The notes under the pieces: generated by a model
Database searches by the model: none
The model's input: the letters and a program-made list of their open reading frames with translations, nothing else
Told to the model about the DNA's origin: nothing
Made by a program: the position numbers and the translations under genes
In this document: positions 13,051 to 24,814 of the stretch, one piece after another
Layout: every line of letters starts with the position of its first letter
Position numbering within the stretch: position 1 is the stretch's first letter
Origin: Polytrichum commune
Lineage: Eukaryota > Streptophyta > Polytrichopsida > Polytrichales > Polytrichaceae
NCBI GenBank assembly: GCA_950295325.1
Contig: OX485806.1
Coordinates: 1-64,000, forward strand
DNA length: 64,000 nt
Direction of reading: 5' to 3'

Positions 13051-14872
13051 GCAGCTCGTGGGCATTCCATAACCAAATATATTCAACATCGAATTAACAT
13101 GGTGAGAAATGATAAATCATGTGAATATCCACAACATGCAAATGAACCAACTTCGGTCATCCGCCAATTAGTTGTGTCAACAATTAAGTTGCGTGGCAAT
13201 TAGTAGTAAGTTATGGGAAGGTGTGTGCATGCTTACGAGTTTAGTAGTGTCCAACATGATGTAGGTTGTTGGTAGGGCTGACGGTGAAGGGGTCAGTACA
13301 AGTGATGGCGGCCGTAAAACCATGGTCCTACAATTTTCGTGGCTTGCTACCAATATCTTTTACTTGCACAACTCAAAGTTCATTAGGTTGAGTCCTTTTA
13401 AACAAACATCCTTAGAGTATAATTCTAGCACCTTACATGACATATTCCCGGCCCCACCCAACCTGGTCACGCAGCTGAATAATGAAATGCTACCCCTCAC
13501 CTCACTAATAGGAGGACTATTTAATTAGTGTAGTAGCTTGAGAATCTATACAGTATGGGCCGGGTTTCAGCGTCAAGGCCCGCGCACCGTTGCGAGGGTG
13601 GCCCACCGCCGCTACTCAGGGGCGATCATCTCTATCCCAATACCTAGCCTAGGCTAAGCTACGAACCCCTCACCTACTTCGGCCCACGCACAGCAGACGT
13701 TCTTAGGTACGTAGCATGTCCGTAGCCGTAGAGAGTGACGAGGGTGGGCCAAGTGTCGATGCATCTATTCGATCAAGCTTAGGTTTCATCACCACCTCAC
13801 GTCAGTACCACTGTACATGTATACTTACCCTCCCAGCATATGCCACCGCTGCTGCTCAGTCAGTCTCCTCGTGCTTTCAGATGCCTTCTTCTGTCGTATG
13901 GTGTCCCTCTCTCTAGACAGATTCTTTCTCTTGATATTTCTGGATACCAGGGAAGGGAAGGGCAGCCAAGGCAAGCAGAGGGCAACGAAAGACTCTGAGA
14001 AAGTCTATCAGAGCAGCAACTTGCCTCACTTGTTCAAGCTGTCGCTCCCAGTCGATGCTCCTCTCCCTTCGCCATTTTGCCACCTTCGACTGAGTCCACC
14101 TCATCCAAGTAAGCCTCTGCAACATTTCATACATGTTATGCCTGCTTCTAGAAATAGTTTCATTGTAGAATGAACTGCAGCCTGTGTTAGGGTTTATAAA
14201 CGTGAGCAGACAATTTAGGAGGTCTAGATTGTAAGGAAGGCCATAGACTCTAAGATGGGCGGAGGATGTCCTGTTGGCTTGTGTGGACAAAGGGTTGTTG
14301 ATGCGGTCATTCCTGCTGAGACTCCGGAGAGTTAATCCCTACTACATCTTTCAGGCACCTCGAGTCGTGTAGGCTGAGGCCCTGTGACTGGGTCTTTCTT
14401 TGGATCAGGGTTGAGGGTTGAATGCCAGAGGGTTTAGCATCAGAATAGCCTGAAGTAATGCCGCTCTTTGGAGCAGAACAATCACATTGTCTTGAAAGGA
14501 GAATGTTATGCAAACTCCCCTTGTGCTCTCTGAGTTTCCGACCTCAAGGAATTATGTCAATTTTTGTCATTATCATCTCTAGGGTTTAATTTCCGTACTC
14601 GAAATTGCCCCCACATTGCTGTGTAGGTTGCCTTCGGCAGAGCATTTGAAAGATTTCTTTGAATCCGTTGAGGTTTAACTTCTGTATTTACATTGGATGC
14701 ACAGTATTTACAAGCTTTATCTTAGGACCCATCAACACTTGCTCCTCCTTCTTTCCTTTACCTTTTTTTAAAACTTCAATTTTTTGCAGACACAGTTGCC
14801 AGGGAGCACTAAATCAGCAAGGCGGGCAGGAAGGGAAGGAAGGAGGCAGTAGTAAGCTATTGTGTTTGGGCC
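13051..14872. other. Spacer, GC-richer island and RPI upstream region
   Basis: About 13540-14120 is distinctly GC-richer than its surroundings and holds ORFs on both strands (13716-13916 and 13817-14173 plus, 14290-13913 minus, 125 codons). None has a motif I know. It could be an untranslated exon of the isomerase gene, an unrecognised small gene or a decayed insertion. From 14300 to 14872 the sequence leads into the isomerase start. It includes a telo-box-like tctagggttta at about 14579, a motif common in plant promoters. Confidence 0.45.
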
Positions 14873-17115
14873 ATGGCGTCGTCGTCGTCAGCGGTGCTGC
14901 TGCAGCAGACGACCACCTCGGCCATAGCCGCCTCTTCGTATTCTGGAAATGCAATGCAACAAGTGCGCATGGGGGTGAGGCAGCAGCAGCAGCTGAGCCA
15001 TAGCACCATGAGCCACTTTGGTGGTGGGGTGGCAGAGATTTTGGTTGCGTCTCGGAAGACGGAGGCCTTGCATCTCAAGGGCAGCGGGAAGGTGAGCCTG
15101 CTACGCGTGAGCGCCATAAAAGACGCGAGCGCGCAGCAGGACAGCTTGAAGCGGGCGGTGGCGAAGAAGGTCATTGAGCTGGTGAAGTCGGGGATGGTGG
15201 TGGGGCTGGGCACCGGCAGCACCTCCTGCATGGCCATCGAGGAGCTGGGCGCCCTCATCTCGCAGAACAAGCTGAAGAACATTGTAGGCGTGGCCACCAG
15301 CTACCAGTCCCGCGTGATAGCCCGCCAATTCGGTGTCAAGACGGTGGACTTGAACGACGTCAACCACATCGACCTGGCCTTTGATGGCGCCGACGAGGTG
15401 CCCTGCCACCATCCGCCTCGTCTTTTCATTTCCCAATTGAATGCCGCTTGCTTTTAGAGTTCTACCACCTCTTTATTTAAATAGTTCTCCATTCGTTCAT
15501 GTATGTATGTATGGTTAGAGTGGTGGATCCAATCAGCTCAAGTGAAACTTTTTGGAATCATTCTGATGGAAGTCTTCAGCATGGTCACATATTTCTCATC
15601 GCAACCATTTAACACATGTCTGGTTGTCCAGAACTGAAAATGACAACATTGAACACATGCCACTAATTGTAATCCTCTTAGTCTTCACATCATGTTTACA
15701 CAACGAGGTTACAGAATGCATGATTACAACATTGTACATTCTTCCGTGGCCATCAAAATTGTACACAAGATGCATGACTTTGTCCACTATATAGGATTAT
15801 AACCAACAAATGATATGATAATCAGCTACTTGAAATGCGCATCAACAGCTTGAAGTTGTTCCCATATCCAGATCTATATGATGTCATCCCTAAATTCATG
15901 TTTCATCAATTCTGGAGACCAAGGAGATGTGGATGTTGCATCTTCCATAATATGTTGTTGAAGTGTCTTTGGAGCATCTTCAATTGCTAGGCTTGTCATG
16001 TAAACGTTTTTTTTACCTCCAACTCGAAGTCTTGAATGGCAAGGTTTGCAGTTGCTGCAATAGTGGGCACATTCGAATCAGATGCTACTCTCACACAATA
16101 ATATTGGAGTGCAATTTAGTCATCAATAGTTTGTGGTCTAAGTGGACAATGACAAATAAATTTGCAGTCTTGTTTTAGGTGACTGGTCAAAGGAATGCCT
16201 GCATTATCTTGTGGTCTTCAAAAGCATCCTTTGGAAGTCAGTAGGTTGGATGAACATAAATAGTCATACCAAGACAATTGGGTGCTTGTTTTGTGGATCG
16301 ATTTAGTGGACACTGATTTCTGTTTTGATGGAACTTGTGTGGATGCTTTCAGTGACAATGTTAGGATTGCAGTTCTGCAGAGTAAAATTTGGACCAGTTC
16401 TGCAAGTTAAATGTGGATAAGTAAGCAGTGTGCTTTTTTTGTGTTTAAAACATGTGGAAGGATATTTTGGGCACTGATGTAGTTCATCTGAAGGCACATC
16501 TTGTGATGTTTGAGGACCAAGATGGGTTTTGCCAACACTGGGAATGAAGTATAGACTGGTTATTTCTGGGTGCAAAAAGGTTTGTCAGCTTACTTGTGTT
16601 GGCTTCTTGACATAATGTAGCATTTTGCTTTAATGCAGGTGGATACCTCTATGAACCTTATCAAAGGTGGGGGAGCTGCGCACACGATGGAGAAGGTGGT
16701 GGACTCCATTGCCAAGGAATGCATCATTCTGGTTGATGAAACGAAAGTTGTCCCCACGCTCGGGCTCTCTTTCCCTGTCCCAGTCGAAGTATTACCCTTT
16801 GCTCTTGCACCTGTACTCCGTGCGTTGGCTGCTTTGGGAGGACAACCGGAAATTCGAAGTGCCCTTAGGAAGGATGGACCCGTGATCACAGACTTGGGTA
16901 ACATGGTTGTGGATGTGAGGTTTCCTGATGGTGTCAAGGACCCAGCTGACTTGGAAAATAAGATCAACATGATTCCAGGAGTCGTTGACAATGGTCTTTT
17001 TGTGAATGTTGCACATAAGGTGTTGGTGGGGACCAAGGATGGGGATGAGACCTCCGTTGTCGAGTTTGCTGAGTTTGTGGCCAGCTTGAAAAGCTCGAAA
17101 GAAGTCTCAGCTTAA
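14873..17115 (+). CDS. Ribose-5-phosphate isomerase, plastid-targeted, 2 exons
   Basis: The enzyme interconverts ribose 5-phosphate and ribulose 5-phosphate in the Calvin cycle and oxidative pentose-phosphate pathway. Exon 1 is 14873-15397 (175 codons) and exon 2 is 16639-17115 (158 codons plus stop), joined phase 0 across a 1241-nt GT-AG intron, giving 333 aa. The first 75 or so residues are Ser/Gln-rich with few acidic residues, as in chloroplast transit peptides. Catalytic-core motifs are GLGTGSTS (111-118, phosphate loop), DLAFDGADEVD (167-177, split by the intron) and NLIKGGGAAHTMEK (181-194), whose Glu matches the general base of RpiA. The NLIKGGGAAHT and ALGGQPEIR segments look like cyanobacterial RpiA. 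They differ from the KGRGGALLREK form I know from seed-plant plastid isomerases. The usual Arg before the catalytic Glu-Lys is Met here. The gene appears intact. Confidence 0.95.
15398..16638 (+). other. Intron of the ribose-5-phosphate isomerase gene
   Basis: This is a single intron from the GTGCCC donor to the TTTAATGCAG acceptor. Reading through the donor would add 19 residues and stop at 15457, so a retained-intron transcript would lose the whole C-terminal half. No transposon ends or RNA gene are visible inside. Confidence 0.85.
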
Positions 17116-17935
17116 AGCTGCTTTGTCATTGAAAACCCCTAACTTTAAGTTTGTAGGCCGGAGGTATCCATCCCTCTCCCTTGCCCAGCATTGTACTCGT
17201 TACTTCATAACACTAGCCTACCACTTCCTCAACACTGGCTGGCTTCTCGGAGCTCCAAAGATGATGATGAGAAAAATAATTTTGTGCTTGGGACATAACT
17301 CACCTCTTGCCTCTGCTTGTATCTTGAGAACTAGGAGGTTTAGTAGTACAGTCTTGTGTCCTGGTAAAGTACTGGAGGAACCCACCTTTGGGTCCATGAA
17401 GTTGTTACAGGTGTACCCAAAAATATTCAACGTCTCTAAATCATATGTGCTCCTGCCTTACGCATCATCTTCTCTGCAGGCTCTTCCTTCTTTCATCCTA
17501 GCTCAGTTAATGGGATGTGGCTGTCTTTCTAGTTTACTCTGGCAATGTTTTTTGTGTTCACGCGCTAATTGAATAGATCACACAATAACCATACATGAAC
17601 TTGCCACATCCACATTGAGAACATTTGCATGGATATCAACACATTCTGGAACAATGTTACATATCCTCTGGTTTGACAGGAATCAATCTGACTGGAAGTC
17701 AGGGGCAGCATCCCTGCTGTGCTGCCTAAAAGTGGGATTCTAGGGAGGACTCTTTTAGGTGTTGCAATTACCTATTCATTACCTCCTTGGTTTCTTGATC
17801 ACTTCTTGAGCAGTGCAGCAATATGTTAAGACTGTAGCAAGGAATTCAGTCAGTATTTGTAGTGTATTTTGAGTATGCAACTAGCTTGGATCTGTGTTGC
17901 CCTGGCCTGTTGCACGCATGCATATGAATTAATAG
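17116..17935 (+). other. 3' flank of RPI
   Basis: The 3' UTR of the isomerase probably lies here. A 149-codon ORF (17123-17572) follows the stop codon at once. It has no domain and is most likely chance reading through the UTR. Confidence 0.5.
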
Positions 17936-17939
17936 TGTA

Positions 17940-18110
17940 GATGAATGTTACCTCATACACCCATGCATCCATACATCCATGTCCGTATGCACTGCCATAT
18001 GCATGTATATCTATGTCCATGCCCATGTGTATCTACCATATGCATGTATAACAATGCCTATGCCGTGCATGTGTCCCATATGCATATATATTTATGCCCA
18101 TCCTCATTTT
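17940..18110. repeat. Degenerate minisatellite, ccatatgcatgtatat units
   Basis: About three imperfect units of 40-50 bases share the pattern ccatatgcatgtatat, then tatgtccatgccc and gtgtat. The block is almost free of G outside ATG contexts. It lies just before the LINE-like segment. Confidence 0.6.
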
Positions 18111-18239
18111 CCACCATGGAGTGCTTTAAGGGAAATAAATAAATATACATATATTGCCTATGTTATGTTGCACAAAACAAAACCTCCAGATAGCACAAAC
18201 TTGGGACCTTCCCATATGCCCCTTCACACCTACATATCA

Positions 18240-19310
18240 AATGCTTAAAAATCTTAACCCCCATATCAAACTTCATCAAACTTTATCCATCCAATACCCC
18301 CCCCCCCCCCCCCCCCCAACACACACACACACACACAAGAGAAAAAACACCCACCCACAACCATATACCTTCATCACATGAGCACAAATCTCCCTAGCCT
18401 ATCTCAATTAAACTACCACCACCCACAAAAATCCACCCTCATAATCCTACAAGAAACAAAATCCCAAATACATCAACAACACCTACCCAAATTACAAAAT
18501 TGTTTTAACAACACCAATACCACCACCATATGCCTCAAATGCTGCTTTGCCCCATACACCCCAACAAGACGGGGATTGGTCACACTCCCACACAAATCCA
18601 TAAACCCCGTTTGATTATCTCACCCTAATCCATCACACAACCTACACAAACTATTAAAATAAAAAATAAAAAACCACTCCAACCACTACTTATCCTACAC
18701 ACACACACATGCCTATACTCCTTTACATGACAAGGACCTCCATCTTATCCCAAGCATTATAGCACATATCACCATCACAATCGCAAACTACCGCCAATAC
18801 ACCTCCATCCTCGTTGGAGACATTGACAAAACCATTTTCCTCCAAAGACATATTGACAACTCCACCTTCTCCCCCTTCAATCAACAAGACATTAATTGGC
18901 AACAACAAGCACAATCTCTTCACCTAATCCCATCAAAACAACTTTTACCATCTCCCAATGAGGAGGTTATCAATACACCTCAACTACCCTAATTAGCGGA
19001 TTCTACAAAGTTGCCACACTCATCAACATGCCCACCAGCCACACACCCACTACCCTTGACCTTAATTATGACCACTTCATGGTATCCTTACACATTCCCC
19101 CACACCTCATATTTGTCAAACACCACCAACGTACACTCACCCCCCTCCACCGAGAAATTACATACCCCATATCACAAGAAAACATCCAAAGATTCCAACA
19201 ACCTTCCAAGAAAGCACGTATCTAGAAATACAATCTCTCACACACCAAAGGGGTGGACTCTTCATTGGAAATCTAAATGACATGTGTGGATCACTATGAA
19301 ATTAAAACTC
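18240..19310 (+). mobile_element. Decayed LINE, APE-type endonuclease part (copy A)
   Basis: The plus strand is very rich in A and C and poor in G. Broken reading frames give pieces of an apurinic/apyrimidinic-type endonuclease as found in plant LINEs. LIILQETKS (near 18440) matches the catalytic ILQET motif. A Gly-Leu-Val-Thr-Leu patch (near 18575) fits the GGL(L)TL region. ILVGDID (near 18810) fits the GDFN motif. NYDHFMVSL (near 19070) fits the terminal SDH motif. The frame shifts several times. A 21-base C run and an (AC)n tract (18297-18338) interrupt the start. No reverse transcriptase follows, so the copy is truncated. Composition matches copies B (28960-31920) and C (55145-55790). Confidence 0.65.
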
Positions 19311-20380
19311 CCTATATATGACTTATAAAGAAAAAACAAATGTATATGTACTAAAGGTGGGCTAGAAAATACACCATGTATTTATACTAGGCTTTTCAAC
19401 TTAATGTGATAAATGTCCCCTCTACATATATATATATATATATAATCTCATCCATAGTATGTAACTCAATGATTACATCAAGCAAACAAAGACAAGGGCA
19501 CAATAACATAGCCACAATTTAGAGATCAAAACTGAAGGAGCCCATGAGAACTTCAAGATCCTTTAGCTTATAAAACCCTAGAACCCAAATGCAAACCCTA
19601 ACAAGAATGGACAAGATAGCCATTGAGGACCATTCTTGGTTGATAATGATGGATGAAAACACAAATTGGATGAAACTAACATATCTATTGTCAAAAAAAA
19701 ATCTCTAACTCTTAGGGCCCCTTTTGTACATCTACCTTCACTTCAAAATTTGTATTGGCATTTTTAAATTTACACGTTAAAGAGAAATAATACCCCTCCC
19801 TTATGTATATTATGTACATTATTGCCTCAAATTATACGCCTTTTACACTCACATTTGTTCATATGAGGTATGAAGATTCTACTGCCATGCTCACACACAA
19901 ACTAAGCACCACAATTGGTTCCACTGCCACCCCACCTATGGGTTGATGCCCAACTACACCTCCTATGCATATCCGAAACCCTTTCACAATGTATCAAATC
20001 CTTTTGCATCGCCACAAGCACACAAAGTCATACCCCTCACACCCAATCCCAACGTGGCTTCCTACCCCACATCAAGAATCGAAAATGGATTTGACACTAA
20101 TGAAGACACCTTGTTTCAAGTAGTTTGAGGGTCAAAAATGTAAATTTGAGTTCTAGAGGGCCTAATTTGAGTGATTTGAGGGTGAAATGCACATTACAAT
20201 TGTGGAGGGCCTAATTTGAGTGGATTGAATGTTCAAAGGATCATTTGAATGCAAAAGAATCCAACTTGAGTGGTTTGAGAGCAAGAGGATGCGACTTGAT
20301 TAGATTGAGGTGCAAGGGTTTTTTTTAGCATAAAAGAGGTTGATTGAAGATTATGAAGCCATTGAGTGCATATTTAAACT
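19311..20380. other. Spacer with a repeat shared with 56090-56310
   Basis: The segment 19560-19780 is related to 56310-56090 on the opposite strand. Shared strings include ccctagaacccaaat, attgaggac, taatggatgaaaac, aattggatg and gccccttttgtacatctacctt. The translated match (DENxNWMxLTxLLS) hints that it was coding. I do not recognise the family. The rest holds a TA tract (19426-19444), repeated phrases such as gggcctaatttgagtg (about 20157-20225), and no supported gene. Confidence 0.5.
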
Positions 20381-20406
20381 AGAGAGAGAGAGAGAGAGAG
20401 AGAGAG
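20381..20406. repeat. (AG)n microsatellite
   Basis: An uninterrupted AG dinucleotide run of about 26 bases. Confidence 0.95.
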
Positions 20407-20539
20407 GCCCGAGAGGTTCCAACATCATAGAGGGTCACCAAGCATATAATAACTGGAAGCATCAACTCAATGATGATTTGGTCTTGTGTGCATGCTTGAA
20501 GTGGTCACCAAGAGTTTCAAGATAGTATTGCATTGTTTC

Positions 20540-21250
20540 AGACCTTGGATAGTTGGCCAACTAGCATCACCTAGCTAAATTTTCCGGGCCCCTATTTGTC
20601 ACTTAGCTTTAGCTAGCTGACTTTTCCGGAACTCTCATTTTCACTCAACTTCAACTAGCTGAAAAGTTGTGTGCCATGCATAATCATTCTAAATCAGAGA
20701 AATCCATTCAAACAAAATCAAATAAAATATATTTGGTTGTATTGCTCTCGGTTGGCTCTGTATTTTCATGTTGTTGCACAAGGAAATTGAAAGGCTTAAA
20801 ATCAACACGTATAGTTGGTTTCCTCACTTTCGACTAGCATTGGTAATAGATCATCATCTTCTTCATTTTCATTATCATCGGAATCGTCAATGTCATTTGG
20901 CAATTTAGGATGAGGTGGAATCAAGGTGTTCCAAATCAGAGATTCCGAGACATCTGCTAGATTATTGGGAATTAAGCTCATGTTTAGTTTCAAAAATAGT
21001 GTTGCTTCAATGAGTTTGGTTTTGAGAGATGATTGTTTGGGTGCAATGCCATCATTCATTTCACCGAGATCACATTCAAATTCCAGCTAGCTATTAGTTA
21101 ACTTCAGCTAGCTAACTTTCCTCGCCCAGATTATGGCACTTGGTTTTAGCTAGCTACTCTTTTGAAGCACTGAATTCCTACGTAGCTTTTGCTAGTTGGA
21201 GCTTTTAGCTAGCTAGATAGTTGCCCGCTTATTTAGTTGTCCAAGGTCTA
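20540..21250 (-). mobile_element. hAT-like non-autonomous DNA transposon
   Basis: The ends are inverted: AGACCTTGGA at 20540-20549 and its complement TCCAAGGTCT at 21240-21249. The element is flanked on both sides by CATTGTTTC (20531-20539 and 21251-21259). An 8-9 base target duplication is typical of hAT (8) or Mutator (9) elements. Subterminal regions carry many AGCTAGCT-containing motifs in both orientations, a usual transposase-binding arrangement. The minus strand holds an 85-codon ORF (21059-20802), in which SLKTKLIEATLFLKLNMSLI resembles the C-terminal dimerisation tail of hAT transposases, followed by an acidic Asp/Glu/Asn stretch. The rest of the transposase is gone. Confidence 0.65.
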
Positions 21251-23240
21251 CATTGTTTCGAGATAGTGTTACAACCATGTATCATTGAATTTTATTTGCA
21301 TGCATCATGAATGCAATGTTATCATTTTGTTATGGATCAATGTCAATTTAAGTCAAAATAATAAGAATTACAAATAAAATAAGTGCATCGTGTGAATTAT
21401 ATTTACCTATAAGGTCTTGAAAAATACTTCAAAATATAATTTTATCTACTAATAGGGTGTTAATTTTCATGAATATATATATATATAGCCCATCTTTAAT
21501 TAACCCCAACTTCACGTGGTTTACACAAGTATATAGCTTATGATATTCCTGGGAGAATGGGTGAGGGACCACGAGGCTTAGCTATGTTACAAAGACCAAT
21601 CTTCCTTATAATTTATTTTGAAGATTACACCTTTATTTTTGGCAATAACATTGTTTATGTGAGACTTGCTATTTCCTTCATTTAAGTGTGGCATACCCCA
21701 CATTACATAGATAGATTTGTTTCTATCATTCTTAAAACTGGTAAATCACCCCAATTCAACAATTTTACCATTAGTTTTCTAAGTTTCATAATTTGTACAC
21801 GCTACTCTATGCCAAACCTAGGTGAAAAATGATATTGTTATTGATAATTTGATTAAAAGGCGGTAAGTGAGAGGAGATGAGACCATTATGGTGCACATGT
21901 CTGTGTGTGTGTGTGGGGGGGGGGGGGGGGATTTGAGAAAATATCAGTGGAAGTTTTTTCATAAAGGTGATAAGATATACATGATCACTCACGTTAAAGT
22001 GTGCTCTTCAACATCATGATAAGTAGTTTGTCTTCATGTGCATTAGCTGAGGGTGCCATGGTCAAATTTGGAGAACTTTATCTGGATTTATATACACTTA
22101 TTAAGTTCAATGTAGATTTTCAACAACCACTTGGAAGGCATCATGAGATATATCACAATGGAGAACCCACGACAAACCAACATCATTCCAAAAAAATCAC
22201 ATTTGATGCTCTCAAGCAAGCCTTTCGTGCTAAAGAGTAGAACTCTTTTCCACCTCGTGGGAAGAAAAAATCATATTACCTCCACCTCAAGGATTTGTTG
22301 AACTATGAATGTGAATAGTGTTTACCACAACCATTGACACCACCCAAATGCAAGATTATTGACGGTTACTGCACCTCAAATCATATGCTTGCCAATGAAA
22401 CTCGCATGTGATTGATTATCCCAATCTCTAAAGATGAAATATTATGCCGGGTTTGCTCTTATTGAATGTAGTTGAATACGAAACACATTTTGTGCTTGAG
22501 TTCCCCCCCCCCCGATCACCTCTCAAAGTCTATTAGAGATGTGTTTCCTTTCCTTATTTCAAAATGTAGTACTAGATTGTCTCAAGTCTTTCTTTCAATT
22601 AATTATCAAGTTGATATTAGCCTCTATCTCACAAATGCCACTACACTCCATTGCTCTACGAAAGTAGTGGTTAGGGTTTGGGGTCTTGATATGCTTTTAG
22701 TCCCATAAGCCATTTTGGCTTATTGGACTTTAAATTGAAATGAATTGAGTTTTATTGTCCCATCAATGTCGTGTAGCACACTAAGACTTGGGAAGAAGGC
22801 AACATAAAACTCATGGTATGGGTTGGGGACTATATATCAACAACCATTAGTAATTGGGCCCAAGGTTTTCTTGGGTCGTCACTAGGAGATCTATTGTCAA
22901 TTGCAACTGTATAGACAGACATATCAATTTCTATTCTACAAATTCAACATTGCCAAGTTACCAATCATAAAATTGAAACTATGTCAACCAAAAACCAACC
23001 TCGTCGGCCTACTGACTTTAGTTATTTATTCCCCAAAATGCAAAAGAAAAGATGATGCAATGGACTTTGGGACACAAATGACGAGAGGTTTGGCATGCAA
23101 AGGTCTCTCTCCTCAACATATAACTGACCTTTTTTTCACGGCAAAGTCAAGCAACTCCGTGATTTTTTTATTTATTGCAATACTACATGTATCCTTCCCC
23201 TATTTATTCCAATTGTATAGATACAAGGCATGTGGGCCTC
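21251..23240. other. AT-rich spacer with unrecognised ORF remnants
   Basis: Poly-G (21915-21930) and poly-C (22503-22513) runs are present. A 79-codon ORF at 22001-22240, followed by in-frame pieces up to about 22410, has coding-like composition but matches no family I know. It may be a transposon protein remnant. Nothing else is supported. Confidence 0.35.
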
Positions 23241-23400
23241 ATCTCTTCTAGATCAGACACCTCTATTTGGTTTGTATATGTTATGACAAGGCTTGTAGTT
23301 TAGAAAAACATTAAAAAAGACACATATTGTGACAAGGTTGTACTATGTGCTCAAAATATAAACCTTGTTTAGGGTTCAATAATTAACACAATGGGGATGG
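23240..23400 (+). repeat. R2, partial copy
   Basis: It shares agacacctctatttg, tgtgctcaaaatat and ggttcaataattaaca with the other R2 copies, at lower identity. Confidence 0.45.
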
Positions 23401-23474
23401 CCTAGTTTGTGATTTTTTAAAGAGAATGAAAACCATTTTGACCTTTTACAACTTTTATAATTCAACTCATAAAT

Positions 23475-23650
23475 TGAAACTTACATAACATTACTTAGTT
23501 GATGAGCAGTGTTCATGGGCCCCGCAATAGATTCAATATTAAAACCTCCAAATGTTGGAATCCCAATGCTTCACATTGAATATGAATCAGGGTAGTTGAA
23601 CATAGCTCATCAGCTGAGTTATTTGAAATGAAACGCTCGTGATTTGCATT
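23475..23650 (+). repeat. Dispersed repeat R8, copy 1
   Basis: This block is related to 53715-53880 in the same orientation. Shared strings are cataacattact(t/c)a, gttcatgg, aatattaaaacctccaaatgt, ggaatccca and ctcatca. No coding or terminal structure is visible. It ends about 220 bases before the CCDC124 leader. Confidence 0.65.
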
Positions 23651-23879
23651 TACTAATTGGATGGGACGAGCTCCAATCTGATCCAATGGCCAAACCTATT
23701 TATGAAGTTGGAAGTGCCCATGATCACGCCACATACCATATAACTTAAAAATTGATCCTTCATGGCTTTCTAAGTTTTGATAGGTATTTGCCAACTGCAA
23801 ATCAGTAATACATATTTTATTTGAGGCAATGGGCCCCTAAAGGCCTTCAACGTAACTTAGGGGTTGAGCTTCTCTCCAT

Positions 23880-24814
23880 TCATAAAATCTCACGCGTGTC
23901 TTCTTGTTCTGCACCTAGGGTTCCCATCTCCGTCCGTTAGGCTTTCTGCCAATTGCACCAAATTACTCCTGCTTCTTGCTCGAATCCACCATCACCTCAG
24001 CTACCAGCTGCAACATCGTCTGCACAATTGCGACCGAGCGCTATTTTACGGCCGAGCAGTTGGAATTGCGACTTCGACGTTTCGTGGATTGGTTTGAGCA
24101 CAGGAGACGATTTATTGTTTGCACCAACCCTTGCTCACCTTACCACGAGTGAGTTAGGTATTTCAGCTTCTCGCAATCCGCTACCACTACAGCAATCGTC
24201 AGTAACATCCTATACACATTTGTGGTTGATCGTTGCTTTATTGCCGTGCAGGTGGAGTATAAAATTGAAAATGCAGAGGTTGTTCATTGATTGCACCAAA
24301 CCCTTGATAACTACAAATTAGGTATTTTCAGCTTCTCGCAAACCGCTGTTACATCATTAGTACAGAAATCGTCAGTAACATCAAATACACATCTGTGGTT
24401 GATGGGTGGTTCATTGCCATGCAGGTGGAATCGAAAGTTGGAAATCTAGTGGATGGATTGAGCAGAGGAGGCGGTTCATTGATTGCCCCAAACCCTTGCT
24501 CGCCACGAATAAGGTATTTCAGTTTCTCGTAATCAACGTATCTTTATGAATTTCCTACAGACTATATCCGTGGATTTGAGAGTTGGAATTTGCTGGATTG
24601 GATTGAGCCGAGGCATTTGTTAAAAACATTTTGTCGACATCATCTGTGGATTTGAGAGTTAGAATTTGTTGGTTTGGGCATTGAGCAGAGGCATAATTGT
24701 TAGGAACATTCTGTAGGGATCATAATCCTTAGATTTGAGAGTTGGAATTAGTTGGATTGGATTGGATTGAGTAGGTTGTTTGAGGGAGGGGAGAGGGAAG
24801 AGAAATCGAGCACG
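23880..24814 (+). promoter_or_regulatory. CCDC124 promoter/leader made of reiterated units
   Basis: Upstream of the CCDC124 start, the core ggattg-ttgagc-agag returns about six times (near 24090, 24450, 24590, 24670, 24760 and a weaker one). A longer unit holding ggtatttcagcttctcgcaa, cgtcagtaacatc and acacat-tgtggttgatgg begins near 24157, 24320 and 24511. A shorter unit beginning ggatttgagagttggaatt lies near 24570, 24646 and 24728. A telo-box-like cctagggtt at about 23914, frequent in plant translation genes, is near the presumed transcription start. Repeated gccgtgcag/gtggag and gccatgcag/gtggaa strings look like 3' splice sites, so the leader may be spliced. Confidence 0.5.

Noticed and set aside
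13913-14290. 125-codon minus ORF in the GC-richer island
   Set aside because: It was considered a real exon (basic helix-like stretch after a possible acceptor), but no partner exons, family motif or consistent donor were found.
17123-17572. 149-codon ORF after the RPI stop
   Set aside because: It lies in the probable 3' UTR, has no motif or conserved pattern, and no splice link to another exon.
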